Assembly: GCF_019966535.1 (NCBI RefSeq)
Contig: NZ_JAIMID010000008.1
Span: 62,001-126,000, forward strand
Source of the DNA: Mesobacterium pallidum
GTDB lineage: Bacteria; Pseudomonadota; Alphaproteobacteria; Rhodobacterales; Rhodobacteraceae
Reading direction: 5' to 3'
DNA length: 64,000 nucleotides
How positions within the stretch are numbered: position 1 is the first letter of the stretch; each line of letters begins with the position of its first letter. Made by a program: the position numbers and the translations under genes. The notes under the pieces are model-generated. The model worked only from the letters and a program-made list of their open reading frames with translations. It was not told the DNA's origin and made no database searches. Below, piece by piece: positions 26,093 to 34,970 of the stretch.

Positions 26093-29000
26093 TCAGAAGT
26101 CGATTTCCATGATCCCGTCAGGGTCCACCGCGCGGCTGCGACAGAGGATCAGCGCGGTTTCGCGCTGTTTTGCCGACAGCACGTAGTCGCGGTGATCCAC
26201 GTCGCCGCCCCTCAGCCCGCATTTGCAGACACCGCATAGCCCGTCCGAGCATTTCAGATCGACCGGGAAACCTGCGTCGATCAGCGCCTCGGCGGCGCTT
26301 CGGTCTGCGGGCACGGCGATCTCGGTCCCATCGTTCAGACGCAGGCGGAAGGGGAAATTCTCCCGCTCCGGCGCGTCGGGGACCGAGAAATACTCGCGGT
26401 GCAGCGCTTCGTCCGGCATCCTGGCGGCGCGTGCCGCGGTCAAGACGGCGTCCATGTAGCGGTCGGGCCCGCAGGTATAAAGCTGCGGGCCGGGGACGTT
26501 TTGGGCCAGTACAGTCTCGAAATCCGCGCGGGTACCTTCCTCGGTGACGTGCAGCCGCACCTTGTCCGACCATGGCGCCTGCGCGAGATCCGACAGGCAG
26601 GCCGCCGCGCTGCGTGACGGAACGGAGTAATGCAGCGCGAAATCCCGCCCCAGCGCATGCAGCCGATGGGCAAAGGGGATCATCGGCGTGATCCCGATCC
26701 CGCCCGCCATGAGAAAGCTGAAGGGCGCGTCCTCGACCAGGGGGAAGTGGTTCTCGGGATGCGACAGGAACACCCGCCGCCCCTCGGCAAAGATCCGGTG
26801 CATCAGCAGCGACCCGCCGCGCCCCGAATCCTCGCGCAGCACGGCAATCTCGTAGGCGTCGCGCCGCGCGGGATCGCCGGTCAGCGAATATTGCCGCAGG
26901 TATTCCGGCGCCACGACCACGTCGACATGGGCGCCCGCCGTCCATGCCGGCATGTCGCCTCCGTCCGGGCGCTGGAGCGTGTAGCGGGTGATCCCCGGCG
27001 TCTCCTGCACCACTTTCGTCACCCGCGTCTCGATCACCGGCGCCTCTTCGGCCGGGCGGGTGCGGTGCAGATGCGCCATCTCTCCGGCGGCCGTGCGCTG
27101 ACGGTGCTCTTCGGCCGAAATCAGGGACTGATACGCCTGAATCCCCGCCTCCCGGTCCATCGGATGCGGATAGGGCCAGGGCGGCGGCGTCAGCGGCGCC
27201 GGGTAGACCGCCAATGTCTGCTCGGCCGGGTCGATGACCAACTCGGGCTGCAAGCCCCGTGCATTTACGGGCGCCTTGGCCGGGTGATAGGCACCGTCCA
27301 CCTCGAGGCCGAGGTCCCACCACCATTTCTTGACCGGGTTCAGCCCGCCCCGCCCCAGCTTGTCGTCCAGCTTGGCCAGCCACGGCGCAGCGGCGGGAAT
27401 GTTCGACGCGGCCCAGCGAAACGGCGCCTCGGCGAACAGCCCTTCGAGGTTCCACGGGCAGGTCTTCATGCAGCGTCCGCACATGGCGCCGCCCTCGGTC
27501 GTCAGCCGGTAGGTGGCGCAGCGCTGGCTGTCGCTTTTCCAGATCTCGTAACCGTTGAACATCTTTTTCGGCCCGGCCGTGATCGCACCCGAGGGACATT
27601 CCCGCGCACACTTGTTGCACGCGTTGCAAAAGGCCTGCAGGCCGAAATCGATGGGCTTGTCATGATCCATCGGCATGTCGGTCGTCACCACGCCCGACTT
27701 CAGCCGCGGCCCGAGGAAGGGGTTGAGGATCACCTCACCGATCCGGCTGACCTCGCCCAATCCGGCGAGCAGCAGCAGCGGCGGCTGCAACACGTCCCCG
27801 TCGATGGCCGTATGCGCCTTGGCCGCGTATCCGAGGTTGCGCAGCTGCCGCGCCATGACCCCGCCCAGCAGCGAAAACCGCAGGTAGGCGCGCATGGATT
27901 GGGCGACGCTGATCCAGTCGTCGCCGGATGCGCCCTCCATCGTCTCGAAGCCCTGGTCGACGATCATCGACACAGCATGGGGGTGGCTCGGGTCGATCTC
28001 ATGCCCGCCGGCGTCATGCGAATACCAGGCCCAGTCGGGGCAACGCGAGGTGCCCACGGCATCGAGCCCGAGGAAATAGCTGGTGGCGCGGATGTTCTCG
28101 GCGTTCTTCGCGGCGTCCTGCGGACGCGGCCCGTCTGAGGGCGCGCCGTTCTGGATCAGGCTCAGCGCCGAGAGCAGCCGCCGCTGCGCGTAGGAGGTCG
28201 CGGATTTGCGCACGTAATGCCCGGCCTTGGCGGCGGCCTGCAGCGCTGGGCCCATGTCGCCGAACTGCGCCCGGGCGAAAAGATCGGCGCGCTTCGGCAC
28301 GCGGGGCACGTTCGGCTCATCGATATAGGTGGTGGGCTGGTCGACACGCTTGAGACGCTCGAACGGGTGCGGACCCCTTGCATAGAGACGCTTTCGGTAT
28401 GGATCGGTGCGGTCTTTCGATGGCAGGACCTGCGCGGCGAGGGGGCGGTCGGCCTCCATCTCGAGCGTCGTCGTCACGGCGGCCACGGCCCATCGCGGGC
28501 CGAAATACGGCGCGATCAGCCGCGCGCCCTCGGGCATGGCCAGCCCGGCGCGCAGCGCGGCGCGGCCTAGGTCGATGTCCGAGGTCGAGGCGGAGTGCGC
28601 CCGCGCCGGATGACCCAGCAGGCGCAGGTAATTGGCGATCACGCAGGCGGTTTCGGTGGCGCGAAAGGCAGCGCGGTGCGGTTCGGCATCGCGAATCCAG
28701 TCGGTGCCGGGTTCATCGGTGCGGGGCGCGCGGGCCTGCGGGTAGAGATAGACAATGGCGTGGGTATGCGCCTCGGCTCCGGTGTCGGGGGCGGCCAGCG
28801 CCTCGCGCAGCTCGGCCAGGATCGTGTCGATGCCGGTCGAAAGGGTGTTCGACTCCTTGGTCAGCAGGTCGCCGGCCAGCCGGTCGATATCCGGGTTGCG
28901 CATCGGGGCGATCCGCAGATCGGGCGTGATCCGGCAAATGCCGACCATGGCCGCGTCGTTGAAATAGCCGAAGGATTTCAGGTGCCGCGCCCGTTCGCAC

Positions 29001-29233
29001 CGGTCCTCGGGCACTTCGGAGGGCACCGCTGCCACCGGCCCGTCGCGCAGCACGTCCATCATCGCCTGGTAATCGCGGATCGCATTGACGATGGACACCG
29101 GGTCGTCCGACCAGTCGAACCCCAGCTGTGCCGTCTGCCCCTCCCACGGCAGGGCAGCGTCCTGCCGCGCGAGCGTCTCGAGCGGCCAGGGCCCAAGGTG
29201 AAACGGCCGTTTCGCCGTCGACCGGAATTTCAT
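26093..29233 (-). CDS. Self-sufficient catabolic reductive dehalogenase fused to a flavin/[2Fe-2S] reductase
   Basis: The N-terminal part (to about residue 700) resembles cobalamin-dependent reductive dehalogenases. It carries two ferredoxin-like [4Fe-4S] sets: C536/C539/C542/C546 (CNACNKCARECP) and C572/C585/C588/C592 (ending CGRCMKTCPWN). There is no Tat signal, unlike respiratory RdhA. From about 727 a phthalate-dioxygenase-reductase-like module follows, with flavin motif RQYSLTG, nucleotide motif GGIGITP, CGPDRYM, and a C-terminal plant-type [2Fe-2S] site (C995, C1000, C1003, C1031). Electrons could pass from NAD(P)H through flavin and FeS to cobalamin within one chain, as in cytoplasmic, oxygen-tolerant enzymes of the BhbA/NpRdhA type. 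The ATG at 29233 follows GGGGAGGA. The likely reaction is removal of halide from a halogenated aromatic; the substrate is unknown. Confidence 0.87.
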   Translation of the reverse strand: MKFRSTAKRPFHLGPWPLETLARQDAALPWEGQTAQLGFDWSDDPVSIVNAIRDYQAMMDVLRDGPVAAVPSEVPEDRCERARHLKSFGYFNDAAMVGICRITPDLRIAPMRNPDIDRLAGDLLTKESNTLSTGIDTILAELREALAAPDTGAEAHTHAIVYLYPQARAPRTDEPGTDWIRDAEPHRAAFRATETACVIANYLRLLGHPARAHSASTSDIDLGRAALRAGLAMPEGARLIAPYFGPRWAVAAVTTTLEMEADRPLAAQVLPSKDRTDPYRKRLYARGPHPFERLKRVDQPTTYIDEPNVPRVPKRADLFARAQFGDMGPALQAAAKAGHYVRKSATSYAQRRLLSALSLIQNGAPSDGPRPQDAAKNAENIRATSYFLGLDAVGTSRCPDWAWYSHDAGGHEIDPSHPHAVSMIVDQGFETMEGASGDDWISVAQSMRAYLRFSLLGGVMARQLRNLGYAAKAHTAIDGDVLQPPLLLLAGLGEVSRIGEVILNPFLGPRLKSGVVTTDMPMDHDKPIDFGLQAFCNACNKCARECPSGAITAGPKKMFNGYEIWKSDSQRCATYRLTTEGGAMCGRCMKTCPWNLEGLFAEAPFRWAASNIPAAAPWLAKLDDKLGRGGLNPVKKWWWDLGLEVDGAYHPAKAPVNARGLQPELVIDPAEQTLAVYPAPLTPPPWPYPHPMDREAGIQAYQSLISAEEHRQRTAAGEMAHLHRTRPAEEAPVIETRVTKVVQETPGITRYTLQRPDGGDMPAWTAGAHVDVVVAPEYLRQYSLTGDPARRDAYEIAVLREDSGRGGSLLMHRIFAEGRRVFLSHPENHFPLVEDAPFSFLMAGGIGITPMIPFAHRLHALGRDFALHYSVPSRSAAACLSDLAQAPWSDKVRLHVTEEGTRADFETVLAQNVPGPQLYTCGPDRYMDAVLTAARAARMPDEALHREYFSVPDAPERENFPFRLRLNDGTEIAVPADRSAAEALIDAGFPVDLKCSDGLCGVCKCGLRGGDVDHRDYVLSAKQRETALILCRSRAVDPDGIMEIDF

Positions 29234-29299
29234 GCGCGTCCTCCCCTGCACGGGCAGAGGTTAGGGCATATCACCAGGCAAAGGAAAGAGAGCGCCGCG

Positions 29300-29899
29300 T
29301 CAACCGCGCGAGCGGCGCAGGTAGACGTAATAGGCACCACCCCCGCCGTGTTTCAGATGCGCCTCGGAGACCTGCAAGACGATCCCGTACAACGGCGCCA
29401 TGCGCAGCCATTGCGGCACCTGGTGGCGCAGCACGCCTTTCTGCCGCGGGATCGGGCCGTCGTCGTCGCCGCGCTTGCCCTTGCCTGTGATCACAAGCAC
29501 CAGACGCCGCCCCATGGCGTGGCTTTGCAGGATGAACCCGGTCAGCGCGGGATGCGCCTGGGCCAGGGTCATGCCATGCAGGTCAATCCGCCCCTCGGGC
29601 TGGAGCTTGCCCCGCTTCATCCGGGTAAAGTTCTTGCGGTCCATCGCCACGGGCTGCCCGGCCAGCCGTTGGCCCAGCGGGCGCTGCAGGTCGTGGCCGG
29701 GGGGCGTGTGGGGCGCCTTGGTGCCGATCTCGAAGGGCGAGATCAGCTCGGATTTCGTCTCTGACACAGGGGTTTTTCGCGGTTTCGGCGCGGGCTGGGC
29801 CTGCCGCGCCTTCTTGGCCGGGTGCAGCGGCTCGGCCGTGCGGGCGACCTGGCGCCACAGCTCGAGGTCGTCGTCAGACAGCCGCCGGCGCCGGGTCAT
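29300..29899 (-). CDS. Smr-domain protein
   Basis: The 199-residue protein has a charged N-terminal region (RRRRLSDDDLELW...KKARQ) and a C-terminal Smr domain, with the conserved IDLHGMTLAQAH, VLVITGKGKRGDDD and HGGGGAYYVYLRR blocks. Smr domains occur in MutS2 and in stand-alone nucleases acting on DNA or RNA. Its start overlaps the mltA stop (ATGA). It closes the tim44-mltA-smr operon, a grouping common in alphaproteobacteria. The physiological role is unknown. Confidence 0.92.
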   Translation of the reverse strand: MTRRRRLSDDDLELWRQVARTAEPLHPAKKARQAQPAPKPRKTPVSETKSELISPFEIGTKAPHTPPGHDLQRPLGQRLAGQPVAMDRKNFTRMKRGKLQPEGRIDLHGMTLAQAHPALTGFILQSHAMGRRLVLVITGKGKRGDDDGPIPRQKGVLRHQVPQWLRMAPLYGIVLQVSEAHLKHGGGGAYYVYLRRSRG

Positions 29900-30939
29900 T
29901 CGACCGCCTCCGGCAGCATCGCATAGGCGCGCTGGATCGGCATCAGCACGACCATCCGGCCGGGATCGCGCAGACGCCCGGCCGCCTGCCCGGCCGCATC
30001 GCCGGTGCCAAAGAAGATGTCCGCCCGCTGCGCCCCCTTGATGGCCGACCCGGTGTCCTGCGCGATCATCAGGCGATGCAGCGGCCCGTCGCCGCCCTTC
30101 TCGATCCAGACCGGCGCGCCCAAAGGCGTGTAGCGCGGATCGACCGCGATCGACCGCATCGCGGTGATCGACCGGTTCATGGCGCCCAGCGGCCCCTTGG
30201 ACGGGTCCACGTGGCTCACCTCGCGGAAAAAGACGTAGGACGGGTTGTGGTAAAGCAGCTCTTCGCCGTCCACCGGGTTGCGGCGCACCCAGTTCCGGAT
30301 CACCTGCGCGCTGACCTGGTGGGCGTCGTAGACCCCGCGCCGCACCAGTTCGACCCCGACCGAGCGGTATTCGTGGCCGTTCGACCCGGCATAGCCGACG
30401 CGGATGGTGCCGCCTTCGTGCAGCCGGATGCGGCCCGAGCCCTGGATCTGCAAAAAGAACAGTTCGACCGGGTCATCGACCCAGGCAATCTCGAGCCCCC
30501 GCCCTTCCAGCAGGCCCAGCGACAGGATCTCGCGTCGCGAATACCAAACCCCGGCGCTGCGCGCCTCGGGCGGCATGGCATAGACGGGGTAGCGGAACCG
30601 GGCCGAGCGATAGCGCGACCCGTCCAGTTCCGGCTCGAAATACCCGGTGAAGAGCGCGTCGTCGCCGTCGGTCATCATGACCGGGCGAAAGAACAGCTCG
30701 AAAAAGGCGCGGCCGCTCGACTGGTCCTGCGCGGCGCGGCAGAGGGTGTCCCAGTCGACACCGTCGAGCCGGTCGCAGGTCTGGCGGAACACGTCCAGCG
30801 CGGCGTCGTGGTCATCCTCGGCCCAGCCGTCCAGCTCGGAGAAACTGAGCACCTGGATCTCGATGTCGGCCATCTGCGCCCTCGCCTCACCAGCCGCCAG
30901 CACGAGGCTGGCGAGAACGGCCAGCGCCGCGCGGATCAT
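29896..30939 (-). CDS. mltA: Membrane-bound lytic murein transglycosylase A
   Basis: MltA cleaves peptidoglycan glycan strands to 1,6-anhydromuropeptides in the periplasm. The 347-residue protein has a signal peptide (AALAVLASLVLAAGEARA), then the MltA domain (FTGYFEPELDGS) and the C-terminal 3D domain with the Asp-rich catalytic region (MIAQDTGSAIKGAQRADIFFGTGDAA). No lipobox cysteine is visible at the cleavage site, so it may be soluble rather than lipid-anchored. It overlaps both neighbours by 4 bp. Confidence 0.95.
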   Translation of the reverse strand: MIRAALAVLASLVLAAGEARAQMADIEIQVLSFSELDGWAEDDHDAALDVFRQTCDRLDGVDWDTLCRAAQDQSSGRAFFELFFRPVMMTDGDDALFTGYFEPELDGSRYRSARFRYPVYAMPPEARSAGVWYSRREILSLGLLEGRGLEIAWVDDPVELFFLQIQGSGRIRLHEGGTIRVGYAGSNGHEYRSVGVELVRRGVYDAHQVSAQVIRNWVRRNPVDGEELLYHNPSYVFFREVSHVDPSKGPLGAMNRSITAMRSIAVDPRYTPLGAPVWIEKGGDGPLHRLMIAQDTGSAIKGAQRADIFFGTGDAAGQAAGRLRDPGRMVVLMPIQRAYAMLPEAVE

Positions 30940-31598
30940 TCGCCCGTGGCGACCAGCGTCCAGTTCGGATCGTCCGCGCCCATCTTGCGGGCAAAGGTCC
31001 AGACGTCCTTCTGACGCTTGGGCGTGGTCGTGCTGCCCTCGATGATCTGGCCGGAGGAATCGCGCACGGCCTGCACCAGCTCACCGACAAAGCGCACGGT
31101 GACCTCGCCGATCCCGGTGTCATCGTCGAAGGTGGCATCGTCCAGCGCCATCTCGCGGACGCCGACGAACTCGGCCTCGATCTTCAGCCCCTGTTCCTCG
31201 CGCGACTGCACGACGCTGGCGAAGGCGTCGTAGACATCCTCGTCGAGGAAAGGCTTGATCTCGGCCAGTTCACCCCGCTCGAAGCCCATCAGGATCATCT
31301 CGTAGGCGCCGCGGGCCCCTTGCAGGAACTCGGCCACGTGGAACGTCGGCTCGGCGCGCTTCATCTTGGTCAGCGCCTCGGCGGCCTCGCTGCCCTCGGG
31401 AACGTGATCGACAATATCCCGGTCCGGTCCGCCCTCGATCACTTCGAAGTCGGTCCGGCGGCGTGCAGTCGTCGGGTCCTGGCGGACCGCCGGCGGCTTT
31501 TCGAACCCTTCTCGGGTCCCAAGCACGCTCTTGAGCTTCAGGATCAGGAACACCGCGATGCCTGCCAATACGAGAAGCTGGAGAATGGGTGAGTTCAT
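30936..31598 (-). CDS. Tim44-domain protein
   Basis: The product has one N-terminal membrane helix (ILQLLVLAGIAVFLILKL), a charged linker, and a C-terminal Tim44-like domain (about 85-220, including GAYEMILMGFERGEL and DVYDAFASVV). Related alphaproteobacterial proteins are homologous to the mitochondrial import-motor subunit Tim44; the bacterial role is membrane-associated and still poorly defined. I chose the ATG at 31598, after GGGGAAC, over an upstream frame start at 31619. It leads the tim44-mltA-smr operon and is divergent from fxsA. Confidence 0.88.
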   Translation of the reverse strand: MNSPILQLLVLAGIAVFLILKLKSVLGTREGFEKPPAVRQDPTTARRRTDFEVIEGGPDRDIVDHVPEGSEAAEALTKMKRAEPTFHVAEFLQGARGAYEMILMGFERGELAEIKPFLDEDVYDAFASVVQSREEQGLKIEAEFVGVREMALDDATFDDDTGIGEVTVRFVGELVQAVRDSSGQIIEGSTTTPKRQKDVWTFARKMGADDPNWTLVATGE

Positions 31599-31697
31599 CA
31601 AGTTCCCCTGTGGGTCCATGGAAATATCGGTTTGCGGACCTTATGTAGGTGCTGCGGCGGCGCAAGTCCACCGCGTGACACGTCTAAGGAGACCGCC

Positions 31698-32186
31698 ATG
31701 TGGCTGCTGCTGGCCTTCATCGCCATTCCGCTGATCGAGATCGCGCTGTTCATCCAGGTCGGCGGGTTGATCGGGCTCTGGCCAACGCTGTTCATCGTGC
31801 TGCTCACGGCCGTGGTCGGGACGTACATGGTCAAGCAGCAGGGCATCTCGACGCTGAACCGTCTGCAAAGCTCCCTCAACCAGCTGACCGACCCGAGCGA
31901 GCCGCTGGCCAGCGGGGCGATGATCCTGTTCGCCGGCGCGCTGCTGCTGACGCCGGGATTCTTCACCGATGCGCTGGGGCTGGCGCTGCTGATGCCGCCG
32001 GTGCGGGCCGTGATCTTCCGCGAGCTGAAGAAGCGGGTAAAGGTCGAACGGTTCCAGCCCGGTGGCCCGCGCGGTCCGATGCACGAGCCGCGACGCGCCG
32101 ATCCGGGCGTGATCGACGGCGAGTTTACCGAGGTCGACCCGGACAAGCGCCCGACCCATGCGCCCTCGGGCTGGACGCGTCACTGA
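31698..32186 (+). CDS. fxsA: FxsA family cytoplasmic membrane protein
   Basis: The 162-residue product opens MWLLLAFIAIPLIEIALFI, then GLWPTLFIVLLTAVVGTYMVKQQG, and ends in a charged tail; this is FxsA. Overexpression of FxsA in E. coli relieves exclusion of phage T7 by F plasmids, but its normal function is unclear. The ATG at 31698 follows AAGGAG; the 22 codons upstream in frame are not conserved. secB follows after 72 bp in the same direction. Confidence 0.92.
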   Translation: MWLLLAFIAIPLIEIALFIQVGGLIGLWPTLFIVLLTAVVGTYMVKQQGISTLNRLQSSLNQLTDPSEPLASGAMILFAGALLLTPGFFTDALGLALLMPPVRAVIFRELKKRVKVERFQPGGPRGPMHEPRRADPGVIDGEFTEVDPDKRPTHAPSGWTRH

Positions 32187-32258
32187 GCGGGGCATTGAGA
32201 CACCCGGCGCATGCTGGTAAGCCTTGCGCGTCAGATTTAAACCGAAGGGAATTGCCAG

Positions 32259-32765
32259 ATGGCAGAGAACGAAACGAACGGAGCCGAGGCGGCCGCGCCG
32301 CAGCAGGCCCCCCAGGTCAAGATGAACGTGCTGGCGCAATTCGTGCGCGACATGTCGTTCGAAAACATCCTCGCGCAGAAGGGCTCGAGCGGCGACTCGC
32401 AGCCCGACGTGCAGGTGCAGGTGAACCTCGACGCGAAAAAGCGCCAGCCGGATCACCAGTACGAGGTGGCGATCAAGCTGAAGGTGGATTCCAAGACCAA
32501 GGAAAGCGGCAGCCAGCTGTTCCTGATGGAAATCGATTATGCCGGCGTCTTCCACATCGAGAACGTGCCGGACGAGCAACTGCACCCCTTCCTGCTGATC
32601 GAATGCCCGCGGATGCTGTTCCCGTTCCTGCGCCGCATCGTGTCGGACGTGACGCGTGACGGGGGCTTCCCGCCGCTGAACCTGGAAAACATCGACTTCC
32701 TGTCGCTCTACCGCCAGGAAATCGCCCGCCGCGCGGCTGCCGAGCAGCCCAAGGCCGACGCCTGA
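32259..32765 (+). CDS. secB: Protein-export chaperone SecB
   Basis: SecB forms a tetramer that keeps preproteins unfolded and delivers them to SecA. The 168-residue protein contains the characteristic FVRDMSFENILAQ, YEVAIKLKV and the acidic SecA-contact region (QLFLMEIDYAGVF). The tail is acidic and Ala-rich. It is flanked by fxsA and, convergently, dnaQ, a well-conserved alphaproteobacterial order. Two hairpins downstream (32783-32852) end the transcripts. Confidence 0.97.
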   Translation: MAENETNGAEAAAPQQAPQVKMNVLAQFVRDMSFENILAQKGSSGDSQPDVQVQVNLDAKKRQPDHQYEVAIKLKVDSKTKESGSQLFLMEIDYAGVFHIENVPDEQLHPFLLIECPRMLFPFLRRIVSDVTRDGGFPPLNLENIDFLSLYRQEIARRAAAEQPKADA

Positions 32766-32782
32766 CACCAGGCCCCGGGGCA

Positions 32783-32808
32783 GAAGGATCTTTTCACAAA
32801 GATCCTTC
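32783..32808. terminator. Hairpin 1 between secB and dnaQ
   Basis: GAAGGATCTTT (32783-32793) and AAAGATCCTTC (32798-32808) form a perfect 11-bp stem with a TCAC loop, 17 bp after the secB stop. The AT-rich stem top replaces a classical T tract. It probably terminates secB. Confidence 0.7.
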
Positions 32809-32826
32809 GTCCCGCCCCGCGCCGGT

Positions 32827-32852
32827 CAAAATTCTTCGTCAGAAGAATTTTG
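32827..32852. terminator. Hairpin 2 between secB and dnaQ
   Basis: CAAAATTCTTC (32827-32837) and GAAGAATTTTG (32842-32852) form a perfect 11-bp stem with a GTCA loop, 6 bp beyond the dnaQ stop. The terminal A/T arms give a T run for either direction. It most likely terminates the leftward maf-aroE-coaE-dnaQ operon. Confidence 0.75.
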
Positions 32853-32858
32853 TCGCGC

Positions 32859-33557
32859 TCAGTTCCGGTATTTCGACCAGAGCGCCTTGTCCCCGATCTT
32901 TTCGACGAATGCGGCATGGGCCGCGCGCTCGCCTTCCGTGATCCGCGGCGGCAGGGCCTTGGGGCGCGGTCGGGGGCGCCAGGTTTCGCTGGTCTGCTGA
33001 TCCGCGCTTGACCCCTGGTCGACGCTGCCCAGCACCAGGCCCGGCTGCTTGCCCCCGATCAGTTCCAGGTAGACCTCGGCCAGGATTTCACTGTCCAGCA
33101 ACGCGCCGTGCAGCGTCCGGGCGGAGTTGTCGATGCCAAAACGCCGGCAGAGCGCGTCCAGCGAAGACGGCGAACCGGGGAATTTCTTGCGCGCGATCGC
33201 GAGGGTGTCGATCGCCTGGTCCATCGGCAGCTTGGGCATGTTCAGCCAGCCCAGCTCCGCGTTCAGGAACTTCATGTCGAAGCTGGCATTGTGGATGACC
33301 AGCTTGGCATCGCCGACGAAGTCCAGGAACGCCTGCGCCACGTCCTTGAACAGCGGCTTGTCGCGCAGGAACTCTTCGCTCAGCCCGTGGACGTTGAACG
33401 CCTCTTGCGGCATGTCGCGCTGCGGGTTGATGTACTGGTGATAGGTCTTGCCGGTCGGCACGTGGTTCCACAGCTCGACCCCGCCGATCTCGACCAGCCG
33501 GTCGCCGGAAAACGGGTCGAGCCCCGTCGTTTCCGTGTCCATCACGATTTCACGCAT
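32859..33557 (-). CDS. dnaQ: DNA polymerase III epsilon subunit (proofreading exonuclease)
   Basis: This 3'-5' exonuclease proofreads replication. The 232-residue protein has the DEDDh motifs: Exo [10 protein letters not shown], Exo [12 protein letters not shown], and Exo [20 protein letters not shown] with the catalytic His. The start at 33557 gives the family opening [12 protein letters not shown]; the frame extends 17 codons further but overlaps coaE deeply. As chosen it overlaps the coaE stop by 8 bp. It is last in the maf-aroE-coaE-dnaQ operon reading away from the origin. Confidence 0.96.
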   Translation of the reverse strand: MREIVMDTETTGLDPFSGDRLVEIGGVELWNHVPTGKTYHQYINPQRDMPQEAFNVHGLSEEFLRDKPLFKDVAQAFLDFVGDAKLVIHNASFDMKFLNAELGWLNMPKLPMDQAIDTLAIARKKFPGSPSSLDALCRRFGIDNSARTLHGALLDSEILAEVYLELIGGKQPGLVLGSVDQGSSADQQTSETWRPRPRPKALPPRITEGERAAHAAFVEKIGDKALWSKYRN

Positions 33558-34140
33558 GCATCCCCCCTCTGATCCGACGAACCACGTCCCGCACCTGCGC
33601 GCGGGCATGGTCCAGCGTGTCGGTCACGATGACATAGTCCGACCGCGCGCATTTGTCATCGTTCGGCATCTGCTTGGCGCGGATCTGCTCGAACTGCGCC
33701 TCGGTCATGGTGCCGCGCGCCAGCACCCTCTCTCGCTGGAGTTCAGGCGGAACAGAGACACATGCGACCGCGTCCATGCCGGTGTTTCCACCGGTTTCGA
33801 ACAGCAGCGGCACGTCGAAGACGACAATGTCCGCCGTGGCCGCATCGCGGAACGCCTTGCGGTCGGCACCGACCAGCGGATGCACGATGGCCTCGATCCG
33901 CCCCAGCGCCTCGGGGTCGGTCCCAATGATCGCGCGCAGCGCGTCGCGAGAGACGGCGCCGTCCACGATAGCCTCCGGAAAGGCGGCCTGCATCGGCGCG
34001 ACGGCCGCGCCACCGGCGGAATAAAGGCGATGCACGGCCGCATCGGCATCCCAGACCGCGCAGCCCTCGTCCGCGAACATCTGCGCCGTCGTGCTCTTGC
34101 CCATGCCGATGGAGCCGGTGAGGCCAAGCGCAAAGCTCAT
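33550..34140 (-). CDS. coaE: Dephospho-CoA kinase
   Basis: CoaE performs the last step of coenzyme A synthesis, ATP-dependent 3'-phosphorylation of dephospho-CoA. The 196-residue protein starts [17 protein letters not shown], containing the P-loop GSIGMGKS, and has [11 protein letters not shown] and the lid-region arginines typical of the family. Its ATG overlaps the aroE stop by 4 bp. The open frame extends much farther upstream (to 34608), but that part is aroE in another frame. Confidence 0.96.
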   Translation of the reverse strand: MSFALGLTGSIGMGKSTTAQMFADEGCAVWDADAAVHRLYSAGGAAVAPMQAAFPEAIVDGAVSRDALRAIIGTDPEALGRIEAIVHPLVGADRKAFRDAATADIVVFDVPLLFETGGNTGMDAVACVSVPPELQRERVLARGTMTEAQFEQIRAKQMPNDDKCARSDYVIVTDTLDHARAQVRDVVRRIRGGMHA

Positions 34141-34970
34141 CGCAGGATGGCCGCGCGCGTCGCCTCGTCCACCACGGGCCTTGTGCCGAACCAGCGCTCG
34201 AACCCCGGTACCGCCTGGTGGATCAGCATGCCAAGCCCGTCGACCGCCGTACAGCCGGCGGCCTGGGCCGTCAGCAGCAGCTTGGTTTGCAGCGGCGCGT
34301 AAACGAGGTCGTTGACCACGCAATCCGGCCGCAACCCGTCCAGCAGCACCCGAAGCTCGGGCTTGCCGACCATGCCAAGCGAGGTGGCATTGACCAGCGT
34401 CTTCGCCTCTTCGATCGCGTTGCCGGCCTGGATCCATTCGACCACGCGCACGCGCTTGCCGAAATCCTCGGCCAGAGTCTCGGCCCGCACCCGCGTGCGG
34501 TTGGTCAGCATCACCTCGGGCACGCCGGCATCCAGCAGCGTCGCCACCACGGCGCGCGCTGCCCCGCCAGCCCCGAGGACCACCGCTGGCCCCGCCTTGG
34601 GGTTCCAATGCGGCGCCTGCTGGCGCAGGTTCTCAAGGAACCCGTAGCCATCCGTATTGTCAGCGTGGATCTTGCCGTCCTTGCGGAAGATGATCGTGTT
34701 GGCCGAGCCGATCAGCGTGGCCCGGTCGGTGATCAGGTCTGCGATCTCGAGAATCCGCTCCTTGTAGGGGATCGTCACGTTGACCCCGACGAAGCCCAGC
34801 TTGGGCAGGGTGCGCAGCGCGGTCTCGAGATCCTCGCGCGCGATGTCCATCGGGATGTAATGCCCGCGCAGGCCCAGCATGCGCAGCCAGTAGCCGTGCA
34901 GTTGCGGCGACTTGCTGTGTGCGATGGGCGAGCCGATGACACCGGCCAGCGGGATCCTGTTGTCACTCAT
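34137..34970 (-). CDS. aroE: Shikimate dehydrogenase (NADP+)
   Basis: AroE reduces 3-dehydroshikimate to shikimate in aromatic amino-acid synthesis. The 277-residue protein has the substrate site [14 protein letters not shown], the catalytic lysine in NVTIPYKE, the aspartate in ADNTDGYGF, and the NADP Rossmann motif [12 protein letters not shown]. It overlaps maf upstream and coaE downstream by 4 bp each, giving a tight operon. Confidence 0.96.
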   Translation of the reverse strand: MSDNRIPLAGVIGSPIAHSKSPQLHGYWLRMLGLRGHYIPMDIAREDLETALRTLPKLGFVGVNVTIPYKERILEIADLITDRATLIGSANTIIFRKDGKIHADNTDGYGFLENLRQQAPHWNPKAGPAVVLGAGGAARAVVATLLDAGVPEVMLTNRTRVRAETLAEDFGKRVRVVEWIQAGNAIEEAKTLVNATSLGMVGKPELRVLLDGLRPDCVVNDLVYAPLQTKLLLTAQAAGCTAVDGLGMLIHQAVPGFERWFGTRPVVDEATRAAILR

